Shown here: positions 19,932 through 29,594 of the stretch, one piece after another
Layout: each line of letters starts with the position of its first letter
How positions within the stretch are numbered: position 1 is the stretch's first letter
Assembly: GCA_013374015.1 (NCBI GenBank)
Contig: BLLL01000002.1
Location: 62,001-126,000 of the forward strand
Origin: Candidatus Desulfovibrio kirbyi
GTDB lineage: Bacteria > Desulfobacterota > Desulfovibrionia > Desulfovibrionales > Desulfovibrionaceae
Length of the DNA stretch: 64,000 nucleotides
Direction of reading: 5' to 3'
The notes under the pieces: model-generated
Told to the model about the DNA's origin: nothing
The model's input: only the letters and a program-made list of their open reading frames with translations
Database searches by the model: none
Position numbers and translations under genes: made by a program

Positions 19932-21739
19932 GGTCGCGATCCCTCGTAAAATGGTCTGACGGAAACTATATGCCGAGCCTGTCGGGCGTCAAGGGGGATT
20001 TCAAAATTGCGCCCATCAAAGATCTGCCCGTCCAAAACATCCTGCGCGGCGTCTGCTGCGAAACCGGCGGGCAGAGCGATGGAAACCACCTGTTTTTTAT
20101 TTGAAAAATTGGAAACCAAAAGCCAGAAACCGCCGTCCGGCAGAGCGCTTGTTGCCGCGATACAGCTCGCCGGGCCGGAGACCACGGCAAGCAGCTTCCC
20201 CCTTGCCAGGTCAGCGCGCTTGCGGTGTTGCAAGAGGCGCGCCAGCGACGTCAGCATATCGGAAGACGCGGGTTCGGCAAAAAACTGTTCGGACGAATGG
20301 GATATGTCTTGGGAACTGATAAAACACAGGCCAGGCAGGCCAATACGCCATCCGAGCGCCAGCAGACGCGCTTCGGATAGAATTTTGTCTTCGTTGAGGC
20401 CGCGCGCCAGACGGCTTTGATCTGTTTTTGCGGCAATGGCTTTCCGCAGGAGCTTCAAAAGCGGCAACGTGTCCTGAGTGCGTAGGGCGTGGGCAACGGC
20501 TGCGGGTGTTGCCGAATCCCGTGCGGCATCAACAGCGGTCGACAGAATTGCGGGGGTGAGATCTTCGGGCAATATGTCCGCCTGCAACGCCCAGCCGCCA
20601 TACCGGTGAATTTCACGGGCGATTTCGTTCAGCGCCTCCAGCCCCGGCGTAAGAGCGTTCAGGGCGGGTTTGCCTGTCCGCGGTGTGTCGCGTGCGATGA
20701 CATCAAGCCCCATCAAGGCTTCCAGTTTGACTCCCGCGAGTGTTTGTTGCTGCAAGCCGGTATGCTGGATGACGGCAGCCGAAAAAATGCGCTTTGTCTG
20801 GGCCGAAGGGTCCTGCCATAACAGGACAGGCCGTAGCACGTCCTGATTGTACCTGTAAATCCAGCGCCGCGTTTGACCGTCTGTGCCGCGCACTTCGCCT
20901 GTCACAGCCCAACCTCCGGGCGTTGCCCACGGCAACGCGTCACGGCCGAGCGATTCCGGCAAAAGACCACGCTGCGCCAGTTGTGCCGTCACTTCAGGTC
21001 GCAGCGGCAGACATTCCCATTCGTCTGTCGTTTGCGGCAGCATGTCCCAGGCGTTTTGCGGTACTGAGATCATGGCGTAAATGCCGTTAAAGCGCTGGGC
21101 GTAACGAGCCTGGAGCATAAAATCAGGCCCAAGCCCTGTGGCGGCGGCAGGCAGATTGCCGCCCATCTGTATCCGCGCATTGTCCATACGTTCCGCCAGA
21201 TTGTCAAAATCAGCGCTGTCGCCAAGAATTGAATCAAATTTCAACGATGTGGCGTTTTCTCCATCGCTTGACCCGTGTTCCGATTTTTGCCAAACATCAC
21301 CGCGTTCATAAGCTGGCGCTATAAAAAGCCCGTTAAAACCTGTTCTTAACAAAAAATCTGTAAATTCTGGGGTGGCGAGCGATCTGAAAACCGGCTGCTT
21401 TACCGTGTAGGGGTTAAGATAAAACCAGTTGGGCGCCGCATCAAGCAACATCGGCAGACGTTGTGCGGTTGCGCTGTTGAGCCAGATGATCTGCGTGCCG
21501 GAAACTTGCGCGGACAGACGGGGGGCAGCGCCCAGCATGGATTGCCGCTCAAGCCACTGAATGTAGGCGGGGTCTGCTCTCGGCAGACCGCCGGACGGGC
21601 TGTTTGCAGTCGCTGTTTCGAGGCTTGCCGGAGCGGCAAGCGTGTCTGTGTGCCGTTTTGGCGCACAGGCTGTCAACGCTACGACAGCAAGCAGAAAAAG
21701 CTGAAAAATAGTTAAAAAGTATAATCTGTTATGCGGCAT
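19928..21739 (-). CDS. Predicted lipoprotein with degenerate GH13/TreS-like barrel (tentative)
   Basis: Signal plus lipobox LTAC; FNGLFIAPAYERGDVW and LLWQDPSAQTKRIFSAAVIQ...GVKLEALMGLDV resemble GH13 segments. Confidence 0.45.
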   Translation of the reverse strand: MPHNRLYFLTIFQLFLLAVVALTACAPKRHTDTLAAPASLETATANSPSGGLPRADPAYIQWLERQSMLGAAPRLSAQVSGTQIIWLNSATAQRLPMLLDAAPNWFYLNPYTVKQPVFRSLATPEFTDFLLRTGFNGLFIAPAYERGDVWQKSEHGSSDGENATSLKFDSILGDSADFDNLAERMDNARIQMGGNLPAAATGLGPDFMLQARYAQRFNGIYAMISVPQNAWDMLPQTTDEWECLPLRPEVTAQLAQRGLLPESLGRDALPWATPGGWAVTGEVRGTDGQTRRWIYRYNQDVLRPVLLWQDPSAQTKRIFSAAVIQHTGLQQQTLAGVKLEALMGLDVIARDTPRTGKPALNALTPGLEALNEIAREIHRYGGWALQADILPEDLTPAILSTAVDAARDSATPAAVAHALRTQDTLPLLKLLRKAIAAKTDQSRLARGLNEDKILSEARLLALGWRIGLPGLCFISSQDISHSSEQFFAEPASSDMLTSLARLLQHRKRADLARGKLLAVVSGPASCIAATSALPDGGFWLLVSNFSNKKQVVSIALPAGFAADAAQDVLDGQIFDGRNFEIPLDARQARHIVSVRPFYEGSRP

Positions 21740-21752
21740 ACGGCAGCCTTTG

Positions 21753-22553
21753 TCAAGTTTTTTCAAGCGATTGCTTTTCTTCCGCCTTTACCGTATCCCA
21801 CAAGGCGTCTTTTTCTTCCGGCGAAAGGGCTGCAAACTCCTGCCGGCGGCTACGCGCAAGTTCTTCCATGCGGGCAAAACGGCGCAAAAAACGCTGTGCC
21901 GCAAAATCCAGCGCTTCGCTTGCCTTGATGCCTTTTCGTCGTCCAAGCTCTGTAATGCTGAAGAGCAGGTCCCCCAGTTCGTGCCGCATCGCCTCTTTGT
22001 CGTTATTGGCTTTTGCGTCCAGCCATTCCAGCCATTCGGCCTCAACCTGCTGCTCCACATCGTCGTCTTCAGGCCAGGTAAAGCCCGTGCGCGCGGCCTT
22101 GGAGTGAATGCGGTAGGCCTTGATGAGCGGCGGCAAAGAAGAAGGAAGACCCGCAAAAATGCCCTGATCCTTATTGTCGGCATGTTCTGTTTTTTTTATC
22201 CGTTCCCACATTTTGAGCAGTTCATCCCTGCTGCTGAACACGGCATCGGCGAACACGTGCGGGTGGCGGCGCACCATTTTGTCGCGACAACCCTCCAGCG
22301 CGTTGTCCAGAGAAAATTTTCCGTCCTTTTCATACAATCTGGCCACAAAAAGCAAAAGAAAGGCCACATCGCCCAACTCTTCACACACATCTGCCATAGT
22401 GCCGCCGCGAATGGCGCTGACAAGTTCGTGGCTTTCTTCAATAATATAGTCGGCCAGGCTTTCCGGGCTTTGCTCCTTATCCCACGGACAGCCGTTGGGG
22501 CCAAGAAGCGTGTCGATAACACCCTGAAGATCCTCAAGGGCATTTTTTTTCAT
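21753..22553 (-). CDS. mazG: Nucleoside triphosphate pyrophosphohydrolase MazG
   Basis: LRGPNGCPWDKEQ-like LLGPNGCPWDKEQSPESLADYIIEESHELVSAI; ELGDVAFLLLFVARLYE; ELGDLLFSITELGRRKGI. Confidence 0.93.
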   Translation of the reverse strand: MKKNALEDLQGVIDTLLGPNGCPWDKEQSPESLADYIIEESHELVSAIRGGTMADVCEELGDVAFLLLFVARLYEKDGKFSLDNALEGCRDKMVRRHPHVFADAVFSSRDELLKMWERIKKTEHADNKDQGIFAGLPSSLPPLIKAYRIHSKAARTGFTWPEDDDVEQQVEAEWLEWLDAKANNDKEAMRHELGDLLFSITELGRRKGIKASEALDFAAQRFLRRFARMEELARSRRQEFAALSPEEKDALWDTVKAEEKQSLEKT

Positions 22554-22572
22554 TGCGGTTCCTCAAGCGGCG

Positions 22573-23064
22573 CTACAAGCCGGCTTTGACGAGCACGTCC
22601 TGCGGCAACAGCGTGCGCACCTGTTCTATAACAATGTTAAAATATTGCATGGCGCGTGAATATTGCATGAACGGGGCGTCATAAAAAAATTTTTGCAGCA
22701 CCAGCAACAGCAGCGCGCAGAGAATGACGCCCTTCACCAAGCCCAGCAGACAGCCTGCCGCCTTGTCGGCCGGCGCGACAAAGGAAAAGGAAATAATTTT
22801 TTGCAGTGCGCGGGAGAGGATGGCAACAAACAGAATAACAGCAAAAAAAATCAGCGCGTAGGCGGCAATGGTGCGCCATGAAGGATCCTGTATGGCTGTG
22901 GTGAGGCGCTCGGCGAGCCTTGCGTGCCAGACGTGCGCCGCCCAAAGACCGCCCGCGAGCGAGGCAATGCCGGAAACTTCGCCGATAAAACCGCGCAGGT
23001 AGCCGCGCGCGGCAAAAAAAACCAATACCAGAACCGTGATCAGATCAAAAATGTCCTGCCCCAT
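22573..23064 (-). CDS. cvpA: CvpA family protein
   Basis: MGQDIFDLITVLVLVFFAARGYLRGFIGEVSGIASLAGGLW, 4-TM CvpA pattern. Confidence 0.8.
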   Translation of the reverse strand: MGQDIFDLITVLVLVFFAARGYLRGFIGEVSGIASLAGGLWAAHVWHARLAERLTTAIQDPSWRTIAAYALIFFAVILFVAILSRALQKIISFSFVAPADKAAGCLLGLVKGVILCALLLLVLQKFFYDAPFMQYSRAMQYFNIVIEQVRTLLPQDVLVKAGL

Positions 23065-23250
23065 ACGTGCTCCGCTGTCCTCAAGTGTGCGCGCCGCACA
23101 ACGAAAAAGATCATAGCATAAAATCAATCGCGGGACAATGCCGAGCGAGGCAGGAGACATGGCTGTATGAATGGCGACAGTGATACTCTTGAGTATGTCC
23201 TGCCGCTGTTAAGTCATTGCGGAGTTCGGGGGGCGGCGCCATGAATCAAA

Positions 23251-23274
23251 ACAGGGCCGGAAATCCGGCCCTGT
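23251..23274 (-). terminator. Strong stem-loop ACAGGGCCGG-aaat-CCGGCCCTGT; T run on the minus strand
   Basis: Perfect 10-bp arms; minus strand continues TTTGATTC after the final T of the stem. Confidence 0.5.
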
Positions 23275-23539
23275 AAAGGCAAAAAGCATCTATACAAAGA
23301 CAGCTACCATCTTTTGTTAATACTCTCTTTTTTCTTACATAATACTTGTCGGCAAAACATGTCAAGAATTTTAGATAGAAATTTTGGCATCGCATTTGCA
23401 TAAGGCAGTACGGCGTCTGATACATGACGTGATTTGAAACCAGCCAACGGAACCGCTGAACCGGCGTCTTGTTTTCAAACGGCAAATCCCCGGACAGGCA
23501 ACGCCCTGCCCTGCAAGTTCATAACCCTGGAGCAAGCAA

Positions 23540-24349
23540 ATGAGCGGCACATTCCCCCTGGCGTTTTCCGTTACTTCCGGCAAAGGTGGTGTCGGCAAAA
23601 CAAACATTTCCATCAATCTGGCGATAAGCTTGGCCAGACTGGGCAAACGCGTCGTGCTGCTTGACGCGGATTTTGGCCTGGCCAATGTTGACGTGTTGCT
23701 GGGCTTGACACCAAAGAAAAATATCCTTGATCTTTTGCAGGGCGCTTCACTGCGCGACATCCTTTTCCCCACGCCCTACGGTTTTTCCATGCTGCCGGCA
23801 TCCTCCGGCAGCATGCTTTCCCTTTCCACAGGTCAAAAATTTGAATTGCTGGAACTGGTGAGTGAACTGGAAGACGACCTTGACTATCTGATTACGGACA
23901 CCGGCGCGGGGATAGGCGACAATGTGCGCTATTTCAACCTGGCCGCGCAGGAAAGGCTGCTCATTCTTACCCCGGAACCGACATCGCTTACCGACGCCTA
24001 CGCCCTGATCAAGGTGCTCAAACAGGCCCATGATGTGGAAAGCTTCAAGATATGCGTCAACATGACGCCGAACGAAAAAGACGCAAAAAACATATTTATG
24101 CGTCTGCATCATGCCTGCGAGCATTTTTTAAGCGGCGTTTCGCTTGATCTGGCGGGCATTATTCCGCGTGATACGGAAGTGCGCAAAGCCGTTATCCGGC
24201 AACTGCCTTTCTGTATCGGCTCTCCTGGCTGCGAAGCCTCCAAAGCGCTCGCGCGTCTTGCGGCAACAATAAGTGAGTGGGAGGTTCCCAAACACCTTGA
24301 CGGCAACATCAAATTTTTCTGGAAAAAACTGCTCTTTCGCGAAAATTGA
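23540..24349 (+). CDS. flhG: FlhG/FleN-type MinD-like ATPase
   Basis: SVTSGKGGVGKTNISINLAISLARLGKRVVLLDADFGLANVDVLLG; next to fliA. Confidence 0.8.
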   Translation: MSGTFPLAFSVTSGKGGVGKTNISINLAISLARLGKRVVLLDADFGLANVDVLLGLTPKKNILDLLQGASLRDILFPTPYGFSMLPASSGSMLSLSTGQKFELLELVSELEDDLDYLITDTGAGIGDNVRYFNLAAQERLLILTPEPTSLTDAYALIKVLKQAHDVESFKICVNMTPNEKDAKNIFMRLHHACEHFLSGVSLDLAGIIPRDTEVRKAVIRQLPFCIGSPGCEASKALARLAATISEWEVPKHLDGNIKFFWKKLLFREN

Positions 24350-24446
24350 ACAACCACCCATTCCCGTTGCCCAACCGGGCGGGTAGGAGCTTCGGGAACA
24401 ACCGTAATCAAAGGAAGAAGAGGCACGAAACAATAAGGAACACGTC

Positions 24447-25229
24447 ATGAAAACAGCCACAGCGCGCGTATTGCGTGAAAGCCCCTGGGAAGCGCTTGAA
24501 ACCGGAGGCACCGCCTGGGAAAATTTTCTCCCTGCGGAACAGGAATCCATCGTGCGGCACTATGCGCCAAAAATCCGTTTTCTTGCTTTGCGGCTCAAAG
24601 CAAAGCTGCCGCTGAGCGTGGAACTGGGCGAAATGATAAGCGCGGGCACGCTGGGATTGATGGAAGCCCTTGGCAAATTCCGTCCGCAACTCGGCATACG
24701 TTTTGAAACATACGCAGAAAACCGTATCCGCGGGGCAATGCTGGACGAACTGCGCAGGCTGGACTGGTTTCCACGCTCGCTGCGCCAGCGGTTGCGCATA
24801 CTGGACGAGGCGTTGCGCAAAGTTGAGCGCGAACACGGGCGGCAGGCTACCGAAGACGAGCTTCAAAGCCTGACAGGTCTTGACGTGCGAGATATCCGTC
24901 AAGGGCTTGAAGCGCTGCAAACCCAGCTCTGGCTTTCTCTGGACGCCATACAGGACACACTGCCGAACGATTCTCCGGAAAGCGGCGGAGAGCCTTACAA
25001 TAACACCGCCATGCGGGAACTTATCGAAAGAATTGCGCCACTTATCGAAAAATTGACACCAAGAGAAAAGCTGGTACTCTCACGTTATTATACAGACGAA
25101 CTGACCATGCGTGCAACCGCTGAACTTATGCAAATTACTGAAGGACGTGTTTCTCAGTTACACTCCCAGGCATTGGCACGGTTGCGGAAAGAATTTGCCG
25201 GCCTCTATGGCCCTCTTGATGAAATATAA
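24447..25229 (+). CDS. fliA: Flagellar sigma factor FliA (sigma-28/WhiG group)
   Basis: FLALRLKAKLPLSVELGEMISAGTLGLMEALGKF...RIRGAMLDELRRLDWFPRSLRQ; C-terminal HTH LTPREKLVLSRYYTDELTM. Confidence 0.88.
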   Translation: MKTATARVLRESPWEALETGGTAWENFLPAEQESIVRHYAPKIRFLALRLKAKLPLSVELGEMISAGTLGLMEALGKFRPQLGIRFETYAENRIRGAMLDELRRLDWFPRSLRQRLRILDEALRKVEREHGRQATEDELQSLTGLDVRDIRQGLEALQTQLWLSLDAIQDTLPNDSPESGGEPYNNTAMRELIERIAPLIEKLTPREKLVLSRYYTDELTMRATAELMQITEGRVSQLHSQALARLRKEFAGLYGPLDEI

Positions 25230-25329
25230 ATAAATCAGGGAAGATTATCCATGCAACGGAAACGGCAAAGCAGGAACAGCAAAAAGACGAGGTAGGGATC
25301 TTGACGCAGCAGGCATAGGGTTTGATTCA

Positions 25330-28300
25330 ATGTCGTTCTCCGAAATACGCATCGGACTGGATGTCGGCTCAACAACCGTCAAGGCCGTAGCTCTTGACGG
25401 GGCAGGCCGCATTCTGTTCAAAAAGTACGCGCGCCATTTTTCAGACGTGCGTGAAAGCATTACAACGCTTTTCCTGGAAATTGCGGACGCATTCCCCGGG
25501 TATGCGTGGCGCCTGTGCACCAGCGGTTCGGGCGCGATTTCGCTTTCTCTGGAATTTGGTTTTCCGTTCACACAGGAGGTCATGGCCTCCGGGCTGAGCA
25601 TACGCAAGCGTATTCCCGATGCGGATGTGGTCATTGACCTTGGCGGCGAAGACGCCAAGCTGACATTTTTGACAGGCGGCCTTGACCAGCGCATGAACGA
25701 AACCTGCGCCGGCGGCACGGGCGCGTTTATCGACCAGATGGCCGCGTTTTTACAGACAGATCCCGCCGGACTTGACGCAATGGCCCTGCGGGCGGGCATG
25801 GCGTATCCCATTGCATCAAGGTGCGGCGTCTTTGCAAAATCGGACATTCTTCCTCTGCTCAATGAAGGGGCTTCCCGCGAAGATATTGCCGCCTCCATCA
25901 TGCAGGCTGTTGTCAACCAGACAATAAGCGGCCTTGCGCGCGGGCGCGCCATAAAAGGGAAAGTGGTGTTTCTGGGAGGTCCGCTCACCTTCTTGGGATC
26001 GCTGCGCGATCGTTTTCAGACAACACTGAAAGACGCTTCAGAATGTGTTCTGCCGGAATATGCCGAATACTTTGTCGCCATGGGCGCCGCCCTGTACGCA
26101 AAAAGCCGCCCGGCGGAAACTAGGCCGTTGCGGGAGCTTGCGGCGCAACTCTCTGAACAGCCACCGCGCGGAAATGAGCAAACGCTGCCGCCGCTGTTTG
26201 AATCACACGATGATTTTCTGGCGTTTCGCGCCCGTCACGCTAGGGGCAGCATCGTCCATGCCGGCCTTGAAGAATGCACAGGGAACGCCTGGATCGGATT
26301 TGACAGCGGCTCCACAACCATCAAGGCCGTAATGATCGACGAACAGGCTAGGCTGCTCTATTCCTTTTATGGCCCGAACAAGGGCGAACCGCTCAACGCC
26401 GCGATAGACATCCTCAAGAATATTTATGCCGGAAAAAATCCAAACCTCGTCATCCGCGCCGCGGCGGCCACAGGCTACGGCAGCGGCCTCATGCGGGCGG
26501 GTATCAGAACGGACATTGACGAGGTGGAAACCGTGGCGCACTACGCCGCAGCCCGTTTTTTTGAACCAAGGGTGAGCTTCATTCTGGATATCGGCGGTCA
26601 GGACATCAAGTGCATGCGCATTCAGGACGGCGCGATCACCCGCATTCAGCTGAACGAGGCGTGTTCGGCAGGCTGCGGTTCATTTATTGAAAATTTTGCG
26701 GATTCCCTGCAAATACCCTTGCCGCAGTTTGTCAACGCGGCGCTGAAATCACGGCATCCCGCGGATCTCGGCACGCGGTGCACCGTATTTATGAACTCCA
26801 AAGTCAAACAGGCGCAAAAAGAAGGCATCAGCGTCGGCGATATAGCCGCCGGACTTTCCTACGCCGTTGTGCGCAACGCCTGTTTCAAGGTCATAAAAAC
26901 AACGCACGCGAGCGAACTTGGGAACCATATCGTAGCCCAGGGAGGAGCCTTTGCAAACGATGCCCTCTTGCGGGCGCTTGAACTGCAACTGGGTTGTGAA
27001 GTGACGCGTCCTGACATGGCAGGCCTCATGGGCGCGTTCGGGGCGGCGCTGATAGCCAGAGACCGCGGCCCTGAGGGAGAGACGACAAGCCTTGTCGGCC
27101 CCGCGGAACTGGACGCCTTTACCATGAAGACCACTGCGAGGCGCTGCAAACACTGCGGCAACGCCTGCCTGCTGACCGTCGCCACATTCCCGAACAAACG
27201 CCGCTTTATTTCCGGAAACCGCTGTGAACGGGGATTTGGACAGGACGCCAACAAACTTCCCAACCTGTACCGCTACAAATACGAACGCATTTTTACGTCC
27301 TACACGCCCCTGCCGGAAAACCGGGCGAAACGCGGCGTCATAGGCATACCACGCACCCTGAACATCTACGAAAACTATCCCCTCTGGTTCACCCTGTTCA
27401 CCACACTGGGATTTCGTGTGGAATTGTCGACGGAATCCTCAAAAGACCTGTTTTTTCACGGATACGAAACCATCCCCTCCCAAACTGTCTGCTATCCCGC
27501 AAAACTCGCGCACGGACACATACTTGACCTCATCGAACGCCGTATTCACACCATATTTTTTCCCTGCCTGCCCAACGAGCGGCAGGTATTTGACACACAA
27601 ACGGACACCTACAACTGCCCCGTTGTTATCGGTTATCCCGAACTGCTGGCAAAAAATATAAGCGCCCTGCAAAAAGACAACATAACCTTTATCCACCCCT
27701 TTTTACCGATGGACAAGGGGGCGCTGGGCAAACGCCTGTGCGCTGTGCCGTTTTTTGCCGGTATTTTCGCCACAGAGATGGAAGAGGCTGTGCAGGCGGC
27801 CTTTCTTGAATTTGAGCGCTTCAGTGAAGACATGCGGCTTGCCGGTGAAAAAGCCTTGGCAACCCTTGAACAGACAGGCGGTTTCGGCATTGTCATTGCC
27901 GGGCATCCCTACCATGTTGACCCGGAAGTGCACCACGGCATAGCCGATCTGATCACCTCCTGCGGCATGGCCGTGCTGACAGAAGACGCTGTCGCGCACC
28001 TGATGCCTGACCCTGGCCCGTTGCGCGTTGTGGACCAGTGGACATACCATTCCCGCCTGTACCGGGCAGGCGCTTTTGTGGCGGCCACAGAAAATCTTGC
28101 CGTCCTGCAGCTCGTTTCCTTCGGATGCGGACTTGACGCCATAACAGCCGACCAGCTTGAAGAAATTGTCACCAAAAAGGGGCGGTTGTACGCCCAGATC
28201 AAAATTGACGAGGGTTCAAACCTTGGCCCGGCGCGCATACGAATTCGCTCCCTGCTTGCGGCTATGCGCGAACGCCAGGCGAGAAAACCCGTCCACGCCC

Positions 28301-29541
28301 CGCCGGCGGACAGCGTCAAAGTGCCGCCCCCCTTTACAAAGCGGATGCGGGAAACGCATACCATACTGATTCCGCAAATGTCGCCCGTGCATTTTCAGTT
28401 TCTTGAAACGGTTTTTGCCGCGGACGGCTACAAGGCTGTGCAACTGCCGACCGTTGACAGGGACGCCATTGAACTGGGATTGCGCCATGTGAACAACGAC
28501 GCCTGCTTTCCCGCTATCATTGTTATCGGGCAACTTTTGCAGGCAATCCGCAGCGGACGCTTTGACCGCGACAAAATTGCCATAATGATATCGCAGACAG
28601 GGGGCGGGTGCAGGGCTACAAACTATATCGCCTTTTTGCGCAAGGCGCTCAGGGACTGCTCCATGGAGGACATCCCCATACTGTCCTTTGTCGCCAATAT
28701 CCAGACCAGGGAAAACAGCTTCAGGCTGTCCGGCAAAATGATGCTGCGCTTCATTATGGCGGGCCAGTTCGGCGATGCCCTCATGCGTATGCTGCACAGG
28801 GTAACGCCCTATGAAGCCGAAAAGGGCAGCGCCGCCCGCCTTGCGGAAGAATGGGCCGAAAAAGCAAAAAAATGTATCCGCTCCGCGAACATTATCAGTT
28901 TTGACCTCACCATGCTCGCCATGATCAAGGCATTTGACAAACTGCCCCTGCGCACTGAAGAGCGAAGACCGCGTGTGGGGCTTGTCGGGGAGATCCTGCT
29001 CAAGTACCACCCGGACGCCAACAACAGGGCGGCGGAAATAGTTGAAAATGAAGGCGGCGAAGCCGTTGTCACAGACCTTATGGACTTTGCGCTGTACTGT
29101 TTTTACGACCATATCTTCAACTACCAGCACCTGGCCGGTTCGTGGCGTGGCTACCTGTCCGGTCTTATGGGCATAGTTTCTCTGGAATTCACCCGGTGGG
29201 CAATGCGCCTTGGCTTCAGGCGCAGCAAACGCTTTACTCCGCCGGTGCGTTTCAGCGAACTCCGGGAAAAAACAAAAGGCATCATTTCGCTGGGGCACCA
29301 GGCAGGTGAAGGGTGGCTGCTTGTCGCTGAAATGGTAAAACTGCTGGAATCCGGCGTTTCCAATATCTTGTGTATGCAGCCCTTTGGTTGCCTGCCAAAC
29401 CACATTACGGGCAAAGGGCTGCTCAAGGAACTCAAACTGCGGTATCCCGAGGCGAACATTATCGCGCTGGATTATGATCCGGGCGCAAGCGAAGTCAACC
29501 AGATCAACAGGATAAAGCTCATGATGTCCATGGCAAAGTAA
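25330..29541 (+). CDS. Acyl-CoA dehydratase activase-type protein (two BcrAD/BadFG modules, DUF2229 and dehydratase-like regions)
   Basis: IGLDVGSTTVKAVALDG and IGFDSGSTTIKAVMID duplicated ASKHA modules; IDLGGEDAK, LDIGGQDIK; C-terminal hydroxyacyl-dehydratase-like region. Confidence 0.85.
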   Translation: MSFSEIRIGLDVGSTTVKAVALDGAGRILFKKYARHFSDVRESITTLFLEIADAFPGYAWRLCTSGSGAISLSLEFGFPFTQEVMASGLSIRKRIPDADVVIDLGGEDAKLTFLTGGLDQRMNETCAGGTGAFIDQMAAFLQTDPAGLDAMALRAGMAYPIASRCGVFAKSDILPLLNEGASREDIAASIMQAVVNQTISGLARGRAIKGKVVFLGGPLTFLGSLRDRFQTTLKDASECVLPEYAEYFVAMGAALYAKSRPAETRPLRELAAQLSEQPPRGNEQTLPPLFESHDDFLAFRARHARGSIVHAGLEECTGNAWIGFDSGSTTIKAVMIDEQARLLYSFYGPNKGEPLNAAIDILKNIYAGKNPNLVIRAAAATGYGSGLMRAGIRTDIDEVETVAHYAAARFFEPRVSFILDIGGQDIKCMRIQDGAITRIQLNEACSAGCGSFIENFADSLQIPLPQFVNAALKSRHPADLGTRCTVFMNSKVKQAQKEGISVGDIAAGLSYAVVRNACFKVIKTTHASELGNHIVAQGGAFANDALLRALELQLGCEVTRPDMAGLMGAFGAALIARDRGPEGETTSLVGPAELDAFTMKTTARRCKHCGNACLLTVATFPNKRRFISGNRCERGFGQDANKLPNLYRYKYERIFTSYTPLPENRAKRGVIGIPRTLNIYENYPLWFTLFTTLGFRVELSTESSKDLFFHGYETIPSQTVCYPAKLAHGHILDLIERRIHTIFFPCLPNERQVFDTQTDTYNCPVVIGYPELLAKNISALQKDNITFIHPFLPMDKGALGKRLCAVPFFAGIFATEMEEAVQAAFLEFERFSEDMRLAGEKALATLEQTGGFGIVIAGHPYHVDPEVHHGIADLITSCGMAVLTEDAVAHLMPDPGPLRVVDQWTYHSRLYRAGAFVAATENLAVLQLVSFGCGLDAITADQLEEIVTKKGRLYAQIKIDEGSNLGPARIRIRSLLAAMRERQARKPVHAPPADSVKVPPPFTKRMRETHTILIPQMSPVHFQFLETVFAADGYKAVQLPTVDRDAIELGLRHVNNDACFPAIIVIGQLLQAIRSGRFDRDKIAIMISQTGGGCRATNYIAFLRKALRDCSMEDIPILSFVANIQTRENSFRLSGKMMLRFIMAGQFGDALMRMLHRVTPYEAEKGSAARLAEEWAEKAKKCIRSANIISFDLTMLAMIKAFDKLPLRTEERRPRVGLVGEILLKYHPDANNRAAEIVENEGGEAVVTDLMDFALYCFYDHIFNYQHLAGSWRGYLSGLMGIVSLEFTRWAMRLGFRRSKRFTPPVRFSELREKTKGIISLGHQAGEGWLLVAEMVKLLESGVSNILCMQPFGCLPNHITGKGLLKELKLRYPEANIIALDYDPGASEVNQINRIKLMMSMAK

Positions 29542-29594
29542 AGGGGTACTGAGTTGTTGGGGACAGCACGACTGCCGGAATTCGCGGATATAGG

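Noticed and set aside
158-23328. 14-bp word TTGTTAATACTCTC present near 158 and near 23315, suggesting a shared IS or MITE
   Set aside because: Flanks do not match; several 14-mer coincidences are expected in a 64-kb window counting both strands.
28216-29403. 395-aa minus-strand ORF
   Set aside because: Antisense shadow of the dehydratase activase gene.
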